Shown one piece after another: positions 1 to 8,909 of a stretch of DNA of 64,000 nucleotides. The stretch spans positions 62,001 to 126,000 of the forward strand of contig CAWCTD010000004.1 of NCBI GenBank assembly GCA_963798455.1, read 5' to 3'. Under the pieces are notes generated by a model that was not told where the DNA came from, did no database searches, and worked only from the letters and a program-made list of their open reading frames with translations. This DNA is from CAWCTD01 sp963798455 (lineage in GTDB: Bacteria > Acidobacteriota > Terriglobia > Bryobacterales > Bryobacteraceae). The position numbers were made by a program, and so were the translations under genes. Within the stretch, counting starts at the first letter, position 1. Each line of letters starts with the position of its first letter.

Positions 1-815
1 GCGCCGAGCCACACAGCCGCCGCCACGCGGACCGGCGCGGAGATTCGTTCCACGGGCTGCATCTCGTCGGGGTCCACGACCTCCACGTACTCCGCCCGGA
101 CCTGGGGTTGCTTGGCCAGGACCGCGAGCGCGGCGGCCCGGACCTCCGCCGGGTCCGTCGAGCCGCCGGCGATGAGCTGCTGGGCCACCAGCAGAGCTTG
201 AAACAGAATGGGAGCGGCCTGGCGCTCCTCCGGACTGAGGCCTTTGTTGCGCGAGCTCAGCGCCAGGCCATCCGCTTCGCGGACGGTGGGAACCGGCGCC
301 ACCTCCACCGGCAGACTCAGGTCTCGCACCATGCGGCGGATTACGGCAAGCTGCTGCGCATCCTTTTCACCGAAGTAGGCGCGGTCCGGCTGGATGATGT
401 TAAAGAGCTTCAGCACGACCGTGGCGACCCCGCGGAAATGCCCGGGCCGGAATTCGCCGCAGAGTCTCTCGCTGACGCGGTTGACTTCCACGAATGTTCG
501 CTGGGGCTCCGGGTACATCTGTTCCCCTTTGGGAGCAAAAACGATATCCACGCCGTGCTCGCCGCAGAAATGCAGGTCCGCGTCGAGCGTGCGCGGGTAG
601 CGCTCGAAATCGTCCTGCCGGTCGAACTGAATGGGGTTCACGAAGATGCTGACCACAACGCAGTCCGTCTCGCGCCGCGCCAAGTCCATGAGGCTGCCGT
701 GGCCTTCGTGCAGAGCGCCCATGGTCGGGACCAGGCCGATGGCCGCGCCCATGCGCCGCACCCGCGCCAGCATCTCGCGAATCTCGTCGATGTCGCGGAA
801 GAGTTGCGCCTTCAC
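1..815 (-). CDS. panC: Pantoate-beta-alanine ligase, 3' end cut by window edge
   Basis: PanC joins pantoate and beta-alanine with ATP to make pantothenate in the cytosol. Translating the minus strand from a GTG at 815 gives 271 codons open to the left edge. The family PTMGALHEGH segment (residues 30-39, with the HxGH nucleotide-binding motif) is present, as are FVNPIQF, GEKDAQQLAVI and LSSRN (KMSKS-like loop). The protein ends at the edge in an AVWLG stretch, so probably only about ten residues are missing. The GTG start overlaps the panB stop (GTGA at 815-812), which implies translational coupling. Identification is by motif reading and is firm. Confidence 0.95.
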   Translation of the reverse strand, partial: MKAQLFRDIDEIREMLARVRRMGAAIGLVPTMGALHEGHGSLMDLARRETDCVVVSIFVNPIQFDRQDDFERYPRTLDADLHFCGEHGVDIVFAPKGEQMYPEPQRTFVEVNRVSERLCGEFRPGHFRGVATVVLKLFNIIQPDRAYFGEKDAQQLAVIRRMVRDLSLPVEVAPVPTVREADGLALSSRNKGLSPEERQAAPILFQALLVAQQLIAGGSTDPAEVRAAALAVLAKQPQVRAEYVEVVDPDEMQPVERISAPVRVAAAVWLG

Positions 816-1624
816 CGCGTCTCCTTGCCGGGGGTGGGGAAACGGCCGGAGCGGACGTCATCGCCATATCGCTGGGCCGCTTCGAGGATCGCCCCGCCCA
901 GATCGGCATAGCGTCTGACGAAGGGCGGCGCCGTGCCCTGCGACAGACCGAGCATGTCATAGCAGACAAGCACCTGGCCGTCGCAGTACGGGCCAGCGCC
1001 GATGCCGATGGTGGGAATGCCGAGTTCAGCGGTTACCGTCGCGGCGACCTCCGCCGGGATCGACTCGAGCACCAGGGAGAAAGCGCCGGCCTCCTCCAGG
1101 GCGCGCGCCTGTTCGAGCAACTTCGCCGCTTCCTCCTCGCCTTTGGCCCGCTGCCGGTATCCTCCCAGTTGATGGACCGACTGCGGCAGCAGACCCAGGT
1201 GGCCCATGACGGGAATACCGATATCGACGAGGCGGCGAACGACATCCAATACCGGCCTGCCGCCCTCGATCTTCACCGCCGATGCCCCGCCCTCACTCAT
1301 CAGGCGGCCGGCGTTGCGAACCGCGTCGCTCACGCTCACTTGGGCGGCGAGAAACGGCATGTCGGCCGCCACCAGCGCGCGTCTGGCGCCGCGCGTCACC
1401 GCCGCCGTGTGATGAACCATGGCGTCCAGCGTCACCGGCAAAGTGGTCTCGTAGCCTAGAACGACGTTGGCCAGCGAGTCGCCCACCAGCAGCACATCCA
1501 CCCCGGCGCGATCCAGGATCTGCGCCATGGTGAAATCGTAGGCCGTGAGCACGACGATCTTCTCGCCGCGCTGCTTCTTCTCTTTCAGATCAGGCACCCG
1601 AACGCGCTTGATCGTGTCCGCCAT
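812..1624 (-). CDS. panB: 3-methyl-2-oxobutanoate hydroxymethyltransferase
   Basis: PanB transfers a hydroxymethyl group from methylene-THF to alpha-ketoisovalerate, the first committed step of pantothenate synthesis. The 270-aa protein is full length for the family. It shows the LTAYDF start of the barrel, VGDSLANVVLGY (Mg-binding Asp region), DAMVHHTAAV, ADMPF, KIEGG, GHLGLLPQSVH and GIGAGPYCDGQVLV. The ATG at 1624 is chosen because family proteins begin shortly before KRVRVPDL. The longer open frame upstream lies inside the preceding DUF2520 gene, which panB overlaps by 35 nt. It is followed by panC with a 4-nt overlap, so the three genes look like one operon. Confidence 0.97.
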   Translation of the reverse strand: MADTIKRVRVPDLKEKKQRGEKIVVLTAYDFTMAQILDRAGVDVLLVGDSLANVVLGYETTLPVTLDAMVHHTAAVTRGARRALVAADMPFLAAQVSVSDAVRNAGRLMSEGGASAVKIEGGRPVLDVVRRLVDIGIPVMGHLGLLPQSVHQLGGYRQRAKGEEEAAKLLEQARALEEAGAFSLVLESIPAEVAATVTAELGIPTIGIGAGPYCDGQVLVCYDMLGLSQGTAPPFVRRYADLGGAILEAAQRYGDDVRSGRFPTPGKETR

Positions 1625-2510
1625 TTCCACCTTCGCCTTCTCGCAAGCACCTCTCCACCAGGCGCGCTCTTTCTTCGGAAAGCCCGCGGCGCACCGCCAT
1701 ATCGAGGGCGTGGAGCCCGGCCCAGCGATAGAGTTCGCGCACGCTTTCCGGCGCGCCCTCAAGTGCCCGCACATGGCCCTCGATGGTCAGCAGGTCGCCA
1801 CGCTGGATAGGGCCGGTGAGGGCCTCGACCGGGCCAAGACGAAGTGCGTTCGCTGCGCTGGCTTCCACCAGAGGCCCGATGGCCCGGAGCGCCTTCTCCC
1901 CGCGTACTCCTGCCGCATCCATCAGCATAGCAGCCGCATCCACCAGGGCGACAATGTAGTTGCTGGCCATGACCGCCGCGGCGTGGTAGAGCAGCCGGCT
2001 CTCGGCAGGGATGCGCAGCGTCTCGCCGCCGAGCAGGTGTGCGATTCGCTCCGCCCAGGCGAGCGCGGCCGGATCCCCATCGATGGCGAACAGACAACCG
2101 GGAAGGGCGGAGAGACCCTGCTCGGGAGTAGCGAAGGTCTGAAGCGGGTGCAGCGCCCCGCAGGAGACGCCCGCGGAGGCCAGCGGGGCAAGGGCCTCGG
2201 CCCCCAGTGCCCCGCAAGTGTGCAGGGCGATGCCGCGCCGCATGCCTTGCTCCACCAGGCGTTGGGCGACCTCGGAGACCGCGCTGTCGGTGACGGCGAT
2301 GAGGACTCGCGTCGTGCGTTTCGGAGGAGCCGCGAGTTCCGCCGGTTTGACGCGGTGACCGATGAAGGCGGCAGCGGCGGCGGTGCGGCCGGGGTTCCGG
2401 CCCGCCACCGCGAAGACGGGTTCGCCGTGTTCGACGAGCAGGCGGCCCAGGGCCTGCGCGACGCGCCCGGCGCCAACGATGAGGATGGGGTCCTTCGAGC
2501 GAATCGGCAT
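1590..2510 (-). CDS. Rossmann-fold/DUF2520 protein, candidate PanG-type ketopantoate reductase
   Basis: A 306-aa protein with an N-terminal Rossmann nucleotide-binding motif (ILIVGAGRVAQALGRLL, residues 9-25) and a C-terminal helical DUF2520 domain containing GALHPLQTF and a helix with HAAAVMASNY. This is the arrangement of NADP-dependent 6-phosphogluconate-dehydrogenase-like reductases. It is the first gene of a DUF2520-panB-panC cluster with overlapping ends, and no panE or ilvC is visible in the window. PanG of Francisella and relatives is a ketopantoate reductase that, as I recall, is of this DUF2520 type, so the missing reductase step of the pathway is the obvious inferred role. The family assignment is solid; the reaction is inferred from context. 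Confidence 0.8.
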   Translation of the reverse strand: MPIRSKDPILIVGAGRVAQALGRLLVEHGEPVFAVAGRNPGRTAAAAAFIGHRVKPAELAAPPKRTTRVLIAVTDSAVSEVAQRLVEQGMRRGIALHTCGALGAEALAPLASAGVSCGALHPLQTFATPEQGLSALPGCLFAIDGDPAALAWAERIAHLLGGETLRIPAESRLLYHAAAVMASNYIVALVDAAAMLMDAAGVRGEKALRAIGPLVEASAANALRLGPVEALTGPIQRGDLLTIEGHVRALEGAPESVRELYRWAGLHALDMAVRRGLSEERARLVERCLREGEGGNGGHDQARSGA

Positions 2511-2787
2511 AGCACGGTTCTATCACATTGGCGGCACGGGGGACGGTGCCCCGAAGATTCCCTCCTCCAGAGGCTGCGAAGCTCACGGAACTTGCCCCCT
2601 GCATCAGCTTGGCCTCCTGCCTCTCGTTCCCGAACACGCCCTCATAACTCACGCCCTGGGGCATCTCGACAGGTGCCTCTATCCGCCTCGGCTGGCCGCC
2701 TAATGCAACTCGCGAAATCAAAGGATATTGGCTAGGTGTATACTGAGCAGGACGCAGGGGTCCGACATCCCAGATGAAAGGAACAGA

Positions 2788-3756
2788 ATGGAATTCACAA
2801 GACGAGATTTGGGCAAGATCGCGCTGGCGTCTGTGCCGCTTGGAAGGGCATTTGGCGGGAAGAGGATCGACTCGAGGTTCGGTGGCGTTCAGATCGGCGC
2901 CATTACTTACAGCTTCAATCTGATCGCCAGCCCCGACCCGGAAGCGATCATTAAGGCGTTCGTCGAGATCGGGTTGGGTGAGGCCGAGCTGATGTCGAAC
3001 CATTGCGAAGCGTTGGCGGGCGTGCCCCCGATGCCGGCGTTCGGCCGCGGCGGGGCGGGCCGAGGCGGCCGCAACCCGCTGACGCCAGAGCAACAGGCCG
3101 AGAGGCAAGCCGCTACGCAGAAGATCGCGCAATGGCGCGCCTCGACGAACGCCAATACATGGAAGGGTGTCGCCAGGAAATTCAACGACGCCGGCGTCGA
3201 TGTCGCCCTGCTCTGCTACAACATGCAGGACAGCATGAAAGACGAGGACATCGAGTACGGGTTCCGCATGGCCAAGGGCCTCGGCGTGAAGGGCATGACC
3301 ACGAGCACGACCCTCACCATGGCGAAGCGCATCGCGCCGGTCGCGGACAAGCACAAGCTGCTGGTCGGTTATCACGGCCACGACGCGACCAACGATCCCA
3401 ACCAGACCGCCACTCTCGAGAGCTACGACACGCTGATGGCGTACGGCAAGTACAACGGCATCAACCTCGATATCGGCCACTTCACCGCCGCCGGGTACGA
3501 CGCCGTCGCGTTCATCAAGAAGCACCACGATAAGATCACCAACCTGCACATCAAGGACCGCAAGAAGAACCATGGCCCCAATGTGGCCGTCTGGGGCACG
3601 GGCGACACCCCCATAAAGGAAGTGCTCCAACTTCTCAAGAAGGAGAAGTATCCCTTCCCGGCGAACCTGGAACTGGAGTATCCGATTCCTCCGGGTTCGA
3701 ACATCGTTGCCGAGGCCAAGAAGTGCCTCGCCTACGTCAAGAGTTGTCTGGTGTAG
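2788..3756 (+). CDS. Tat-exported sugar phosphate isomerase/epimerase-like TIM-barrel protein
   Basis: A 322-aa protein of the xylose-isomerase-like TIM-barrel superfamily (AP endonuclease family 2 fold). The N-terminus carries a twin-arginine signal (FTRRDLGK, residues 3-10), followed by a short hydrophobic stretch. Barrel motifs include the GYHGHD strand in mid-protein, LDIGHF, NLHIKDRKK and NLELEYPIP near the end; their His, Asp and Glu residues match typical metal ligands. ATG 2788 is chosen because the Tat motif begins there. A TATACT box (2739-2744) in the 277-bp upstream gap is a possible promoter; nothing else is evident in that gap. A Gfo/Idh/MocA gene follows, a common pairing for sugar or inositol breakdown. 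The substrate is unknown. Confidence 0.85.
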   Translation: MEFTRRDLGKIALASVPLGRAFGGKRIDSRFGGVQIGAITYSFNLIASPDPEAIIKAFVEIGLGEAELMSNHCEALAGVPPMPAFGRGGAGRGGRNPLTPEQQAERQAATQKIAQWRASTNANTWKGVARKFNDAGVDVALLCYNMQDSMKDEDIEYGFRMAKGLGVKGMTTSTTLTMAKRIAPVADKHKLLVGYHGHDATNDPNQTATLESYDTLMAYGKYNGINLDIGHFTAAGYDAVAFIKKHHDKITNLHIKDRKKNHGPNVAVWGTGDTPIKEVLQLLKKEKYPFPANLELEYPIPPGSNIVAEAKKCLAYVKSCLV

Positions 3757-3784
3757 TCCGCGGACTACGGATTCGGAGGTTGCC

Positions 3785-5340
3785 ATGCAATTATCGAGGC
3801 GTTACTTCTTTTGCGGCAGCCTGTTGGCCGGCGCTGTTCCGGCGGCAGGGTTCGGCAGCACGCCATCCTTGAAATCCGCGGGGTACAAATCCCCCAACGA
3901 AAAACTGAACTTCGCCGCGATCGGCTCCGGCGGCCAGGGCGCCTCGAACCTCTCGGCCGCGGCGCCCACCGAGAACATCGTGGCCCTCTGCGATGTGGAC
4001 GACCGCCGCGCCGCCGATACGTTCAACCGCTTCCCCAAGGCGCCGAAGTTCCGGGATTTCCGGCAGATGCTCGACAAGGAAGGCAAGAACATCGACGCCG
4101 TGATCGTCGCCACGCCGGATCATATGCATGCCACGGCGGCCATGTGGTGCATGGAACGCGGCAAGCACGTTTACGTGCAGAAGCCGCTGGTCCGCACGGT
4201 CTGGGAAGCGCGCCAATTGCGAGCGGCGGCCGCGAAATACAAGGTCGCCACCCAGATGGGCAACCAGGGCTATTCCAACGAAGGCACGCGGCAGTGCGCC
4301 GAGATCATCTGGAACGGCGATATCGGCAACGTCACCGAAGTGCACGCCTGGAGCGACCGGCCGATGTGGCCGCAGGGCCTCACCGAGATTCCGAAAGAGG
4401 ATCCGGTTCCTTCCACTCTGGACTGGGACCTCTGGCTCGGCATTGCCGAGAAGCGGCCGTTCACGGCGGGTGGCAAGACCGAGCCCGACCGCAACGGCGG
4501 CTTCTTTTACCAGCCGTTCAACTGGCGCGGCTTCTACGACTTCGGCTGCGGCGCCCTGGGCGATATGGCCTGCCACATCCTGGGCGCGCCGAACATGGCG
4601 CTGCTATCTCTCGAATCGGAAGCTTCGTCAGCGTCGAGTGCATCAAGAAGGAAGGCGTGAGCCCCTTCATGTTCCCGAAGGGCTCGGTGATCCGGTTCGA
4701 CTTCGCTGCCTACGGCAACATGCCGGCCCTCAAGGTGTTCTGGTACGACGGCCTGAAGGAGACTCCCAAGATCACCGGCGTTCCGGACGGCGAGTGGCTC
4801 GGCGATCCGCCCAGCCTCCCGCGTCCGGAAGGAAGGGGCGGAGCCGGCGGCGGGCGAATAGGAGCGGGCGCGACGCGCCCGGCGGACGACGAATTCCAGT
4901 CTCCCGGCCGCGTTTTCAACTGGGAGGAATTCGAGGCGCTGAAAGCAGCCACGGCGCCGCTCCGCTTCCCGCAGCCCGACGGCAGCCTCTTCATCGGCGA
5001 CAAAGGCATGCTGACCACCGGCACCTACGGCGAGATGACGCGCCTGATCCCGGTCGAGAAAATGAAGGACTACCGGATGCCGCCGCCGCTGCTGACGCGT
5101 TCCCCCGGCCACATGCGCGATTTCATCCGCGCCTGCAAGGGCGGCGACCCCGCATGCTCGAACTTCGACGTTGCGGCGCCGTTCGTGGAATGGATGCTGC
5201 TGGGCGTCATCGCGCTCCGCCACGAGGGCAAGCTCGAGTACGAACCGGAGAGAATGCGCATTACCAATAACACTGATGCCAATAAGCTCCTCAAGCCCAC
5301 CTTCCGTAAAGGATGGGAATTCCACACGGCCAAGTCGTAG
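3785..5340 (+). pseudogene. Gfo/Idh/MocA-family oxidoreductase, frameshifted
   Basis: An NAD(P)-dependent sugar oxidoreductase broken into two reading frames. The first frame (3785 to about 4600) has a Tat-like leader (SRRYFF), the Rossmann segment FAAIGSGGQGASN, the VATPDHMHA strand and the catalytic-region VQKPL. It stops at 4660 after a short nonsense tail. The second frame resumes with SVECIKKEG at about 4625 and runs well conserved to 5340 (FIGDKGMLTTGTYG, NFDVAAPFVEWMLLG). The change lies within about 4605-4632. A short family-like stretch, LSNRKL, sits in the third frame there, so two single-base indels are possible. No slippery heptamer is visible. The good condition of the downstream half suggests a recent lesion or an assembly error. 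Confidence 0.85.
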
Positions 5341-5364
5341 AGCCGTCTGACAGGAGCGTGGCGA

Positions 5365-6201
5365 CTACTCTCGCCGGATCTGTATCTCGAAGGCCGCAGC
5401 GCTGGTCTCGCCTGTCGCGGTGAAGGTGACAATGAGCCGTGTCTCTCCTTGCGGCACATCCAGGTTGGTTGTTACCCCGGTTTCCAGGTCCATGTCGAGC
5501 AACGTCTGCGGTGCACGGGACACTACCCGCAGATGTCCACTTGCGGCCGGCTCGAAAGCCACGCGGACACGGTCCTCTTTACCGAACACCGTGTCTGGCC
5601 CCACCTCCACATAGTCGCCCGCGGCATCCGCCCGGAGGAGCTTGTAGGGGACCGGCGAGGAGCGCGCGGCAAGACTTGAACGGGCGACAAGCCCGTCCGC
5701 GGAGATCTGCCGCGGCGCTGGGACCGCTTCAGGCCGGGCTGCCTGCCCGGAAACGGCAACCGCCGCCACCTCGGGCTTGGCCTTGCCGGCCTCCAGGTCC
5801 TTGCGCGCTTCGAGGCGAGCCGGCTGCTTCGGCGGCTCCGGTGAAGCCTCCCGCTTCGCCATCAGTACCGTCTCTGGCTTCGGGGATATCGCAGGCGGCC
5901 GGACGAAGATTGCCACCAGCATGGCCGCCGCTACGAGCCCGCCGGCCAAAGCCCAGGTTGCCGGACGCTTCCACCATGCCGTGAATCCAGCCGCCGGGTC
6001 GCGCTTCTCTTCGACTGCGTCCAGCAGTTGCCGCCGCGCGAGCGGGTCTTCCAGCAAGTCCTTGAGCGCCTGTTCGCGCGCCAGCTCGTGGAAGAGTTCC
6101 TGGTCGGAGAGCGCCGCCTCCAGTAGTGCCCGGCGCTCTTGGCCGGTGAGCGTGCCCATGGCATAGCCACCGACGAGTTTCCGGACATCCCGCGGTTTCA
6201 C
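5365..6201 (-). CDS. Putative membrane anti-sigma factor
   Basis: A 278-aa protein encoded immediately after an ECF sigma factor, with its GTG start (6201) overlapping the sigma stop codon (GTGA). The cytosolic N-terminus is helical and charged (VRKLVGGYAMGTLT). One transmembrane segment follows at about residues 82-100 (ATWALAGGLVAAAMLVAIFV). A Pro/Glu/Lys/Ala-rich linker and a beta-rich periplasmic domain come next. No zinc-binding HxxxCxxC motif is seen, so it is not a classic ZAS protein. The role of holding the sigma factor at the membrane is inferred from gene order and topology. The exported domain's signal is unknown. Confidence 0.7.
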   Translation of the reverse strand: MKPRDVRKLVGGYAMGTLTGQERRALLEAALSDQELFHELAREQALKDLLEDPLARRQLLDAVEEKRDPAAGFTAWWKRPATWALAGGLVAAAMLVAIFVRPPAISPKPETVLMAKREASPEPPKQPARLEARKDLEAGKAKPEVAAVAVSGQAARPEAVPAPRQISADGLVARSSLAARSSPVPYKLLRADAAGDYVEVGPDTVFGKEDRVRVAFEPAASGHLRVVSRAPQTLLDMDLETGVTTNLDVPQGETRLIVTFTATGETSAAAFEIQIRRE

Positions 6202-6704
6202 GGCTCCGCCTCCCAGCTTCCCCCGAGCCTCTCCAGCAACTGCTTGCGGCAGCGAAAATCCCAGGTGTAGATCGTGTTGATGGAGCGGACTCCCAGGATC
6301 TCCTGGATTTCTCCGAAACCCTTCCCCTGCAACTTTAGCCGGAACAACTCCCGGCATCGCCCGCTCAGTTGCCGCAAAGCCGCCGCCAGCCGTTCCAGCA
6401 TCTCCTTCTTCTCCACATAGTCGCTCGGGCTCATGCCTGGGTCGGCCAAGACCGTCTCCTCGCCGGTGGTCTGCCGGTCCTCCCCTCGCCGGTGCGCCTT
6501 CCTCCAGGTGGCTGCGATCTTGAAGCGCGCGATACGCAACGCCAGCGGCACCAGGTCGTCGAGATCGCTCACCCCGCTATACTTCGTGTGAAGAAGCAGC
6601 AGCACTTCCTGCGCAACGTCTTCCGCACTGTCCCTCGATAGATGGGATGCCGCGAAGGCGACAATCCTTTCGCGCAGCCTGGAAAGGATCTCGTCCCTTT
6701 GCAT
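6198..6704 (-). CDS. ECF-type RNA polymerase sigma factor
   Basis: A 168-aa sigma-70-family protein of extracytoplasmic-function size. Region 2 contains DSAEDVAQEVLLLLHTKY (about residues 25-42). Region 4 contains LSGRCRELFRLKLQGKGFGE followed by a helix-turn-helix (IQEILGVRSINTIYTWDFRC) that would read the -35 element. It is transcribed just before the putative anti-sigma gene with a 4-nt overlap, the usual layout for a sigma factor controlled by a membrane partner. The genes it drives are not evident here. The 6705-6914 gap upstream holds the divergent start of the DUF1080 gene. Confidence 0.9.
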   Translation of the reverse strand: MQRDEILSRLRERIVAFAASHLSRDSAEDVAQEVLLLLHTKYSGVSDLDDLVPLALRIARFKIAATWRKAHRRGEDRQTTGEETVLADPGMSPSDYVEKKEMLERLAAALRQLSGRCRELFRLKLQGKGFGEIQEILGVRSINTIYTWDFRCRKQLLERLGGSWEAEP

Positions 6705-6914
6705 CTCTGTCCGCCGGTCGCGCTATTTCCTCCCCGGCGCCGGCTTGCTTGGCGTAGGAGATAGGGCGCCCCCTGCCACCAATAATCTCGGGAGGGATCG
6801 CATGGCAAGACTATTCTATACGATCGGCGTGTGCATTCCGATGGGGCTGTTAGGAAAGGGCTCTCACGGAGGCGGTTCGATGTACAATCGATGCTGGCCA
6901 GGAGGAAACACATT

Positions 6915-7640
6915 ATGAAGAGAGACGTAAGTCTGATCGGGCTGATGTTCATCATAAGCGCGGGTCTGTTCGCCGCGGACAACGTTTTGACACCCCAAGA
7001 GAAAGCCCAAGGTTGGATGCTCTTATTCGATGGCAAGGCCCTCGATGGTTGGGACTCCGCCGTTGCGCAGCGCGGCGGCGCCGGCCGGCAAGGTGGCGCC
7101 CCGAAGCAGGCTGCGGCGCCCGCGCAGTCCGGCGCCGCTGTGGGTTCCAACCCGCGGGCCTGTTCCACTCCGCAGGGGCAAGCGCCTGTGCCGGCTGGCG
7201 TTTCACACTGGGAAGTCGTGGATGGCGCGCTGACGCCATGCGGGGATCCCGCCGGCTACCTGACGTCGAAGGGAAGCTAGGCGGATTTTGTCCTTACTCT
7301 TGATTTCCGAGCCGGCGAAGATGCGAACAGCGGGGTGTTCATTCGGGCTCCCGGAGGCACGGGTGGTTACGAGGTGCAGATCTGGAAGGCGCAGCCGCAG
7401 GGCTACAACACTGGCTCGATCGTAAATACTGGAAAGACCGGTGGGGAGTTCAAGTTCCTTGCGGACCGGTGGAACCACTATGAGATTACCGCCGACGGCG
7501 ATCATATGGTCATTGTTCTGAACGGAATAAAAACACTGGACGTTCACGACTCGAAGTTCTCCAATGGTTGCATTCGGTTTCAGTACCAGAAATACCCCAT
7601 CGAGTTCAAGAACATTAAATTGAGGGCGATCAAACACTGA
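6915..7640 (+). pseudogene. Secreted DUF1080 (3-keto-disaccharide hydrolase-like) protein with in-frame stop
   Basis: DUF1080 proteins are secreted beta-sandwich proteins often found with Gfo/Idh/MocA genes in sugar catabolism. ATG 6915 follows a strong Shine-Dalgarno AGGAGGA at 6900-6906, and a signal peptide ends near FAADN. The typical GWMLLFDGKALDGW motif is present, then a low-complexity Gln/Ala/Gly insert, then WEVVDGAL. A TAG at 7278-7280 interrupts the frame after TSKGS. The same frame continues directly with ADFVLTLDFR, GVFIRAPGG, GYEVQIW and a complete C-terminus at 7640. Related proteins usually have Tyr near this place, so a TAC/TAT to TAG change is likely. Nonsense mutation, read-through or sequence error are all possible. 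Confidence 0.85.
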
Positions 7641-7671
7641 AATCGGGGCTTTGAGAGGAGGTTACTGGCTC

Positions 7672-8841
7672 ATGTCAGCTTCACGCAGATCTTTCTTTGC
7701 CCGTGCGGGGGCGATCGCCGCCGCCCAGGGGCTGGCTCTGAAGGCGCAGCAGTATCAGCCGCCGGTCGATCGGGGGGCGACACCGCAGGACCCCCGCATG
7801 GCCACTGCCGATGTCGCCAAGTTTTTCAAGTATTCCGATCGACGCTCCAAAGTGGCCCTGATCAAGGGTGACAGACGGCGCAAGAACATTTACGAGGCGC
7901 TGGTCGCGATCGACGACCAGATCCGGCCCGCTCTCAAGACCAAGAAGTACGTTCTCATCAAGCCCAATGGTCTCGACCCCAACAGGCAACTGATTTCCAC
8001 CCACGCTGATACCGTGCATGGAATCCTCGACTACCTGGCTCCCCGCTTCAAAGGTCCCGTGGTAGTCGCCGAATGCGGTGGCAGCACGGCCAAGCAGGCC
8101 GTCGATCAGCTCGGCTGGGGCAAGATCTTCGCCGAGCACAAGCCCTTCGCCATCACCATGGACGTTCCAAACGAGGGGGGCCGCTACGAACTCATGCTCG
8201 GGATCGACTACGATATGCACCTGATCCCCATACGGCTGGGTGCTCGATTCCTGGACCCCGATGCTTTCGTAATTTCCTCGTCGGTGTTGAAGACGCACAA
8301 TATGGTGGTGGCCACCATGTCGATCAAGAACATGGTCCTGGGAGCGCCGCTGCCTCCGCCTCCTGGGCAGAATCGGTCTTGGGGGGAGAGCGAGAAACGG
8401 AAGTTCCACGTAGGCATCCGGGCGGGCAACTACAACATGTATCTCGGCGTCCAGCGAATGATCCACAACTGGGGGGTGGGGCTCGTGGACGGGTTCGAGG
8501 GCATGGAGGGCAACGGTCCCGTTTCGGGCACGCCGGTGCCGCATCGCGTCGCCTTGGCCTCGACGGATTTCCTGGCGGTGGATCGCGTGGGCCTGGAGTG
8601 CATGGGAATCGATGCCGGTTGGCCCGGCTATCTCAACTACGCCTACCAGGGCGGCCTTGGCCAGTACGATCTTGCCAAGATCGACGTGGTTGGCGTCAAG
8701 ATCGCTGATGTCCAGAGGAAGTACCGGTTGCACGCGGACGTGGAACGGATGCTGGAGTGGCGAGGCCCGATGCTGGACCTGCCGCCGAACCTGGGCCGCA
8801 ATCGGTCTCCGCTGGAAGAGGATCTCTCCGCTTACGCCTGA
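7672..8841 (+). CDS. Tat-exported DUF362 domain protein
   Basis: A 389-aa protein with a twin-arginine leader (SRRSFFARAG, residues 4-13) and the DUF362 domain through most of its length. Recognisable blocks are VLIKPNGL, VVVAECGGS, an ISSSVLKTHN stretch and MSIKNMVLG. DUF362 proteins are annotated by homology only; some are fused to 4Fe-4S ferredoxin domains, but no cysteine cluster is visible here. ATG 7672 has a good Shine-Dalgarno (GAGAGGAGG) upstream. It follows the DUF1080 gene by 31 nt and may be co-transcribed with it. Function unknown. Confidence 0.85.
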   Translation: MSASRRSFFARAGAIAAAQGLALKAQQYQPPVDRGATPQDPRMATADVAKFFKYSDRRSKVALIKGDRRRKNIYEALVAIDDQIRPALKTKKYVLIKPNGLDPNRQLISTHADTVHGILDYLAPRFKGPVVVAECGGSTAKQAVDQLGWGKIFAEHKPFAITMDVPNEGGRYELMLGIDYDMHLIPIRLGARFLDPDAFVISSSVLKTHNMVVATMSIKNMVLGAPLPPPPGQNRSWGESEKRKFHVGIRAGNYNMYLGVQRMIHNWGVGLVDGFEGMEGNGPVSGTPVPHRVALASTDFLAVDRVGLECMGIDAGWPGYLNYAYQGGLGQYDLAKIDVVGVKIADVQRKYRLHADVERMLEWRGPMLDLPPNLGRNRSPLEEDLSAYA

Positions 8842-8909
8842 TGCCGGCGGGATCGATTCAGCCCCAATAAGAGCAGGGCGACGGCCACATACCCGGCGGC
8901 TGTTCTCAT

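Noticed and set aside
1759..3786. 675-aa open frame on the minus strand
   Set aside because: It runs across the DUF2520 gene in another frame and antisense to the TIM-barrel gene; its translation is Arg/Gly/Pro/His-rich shadow sequence with no motif.
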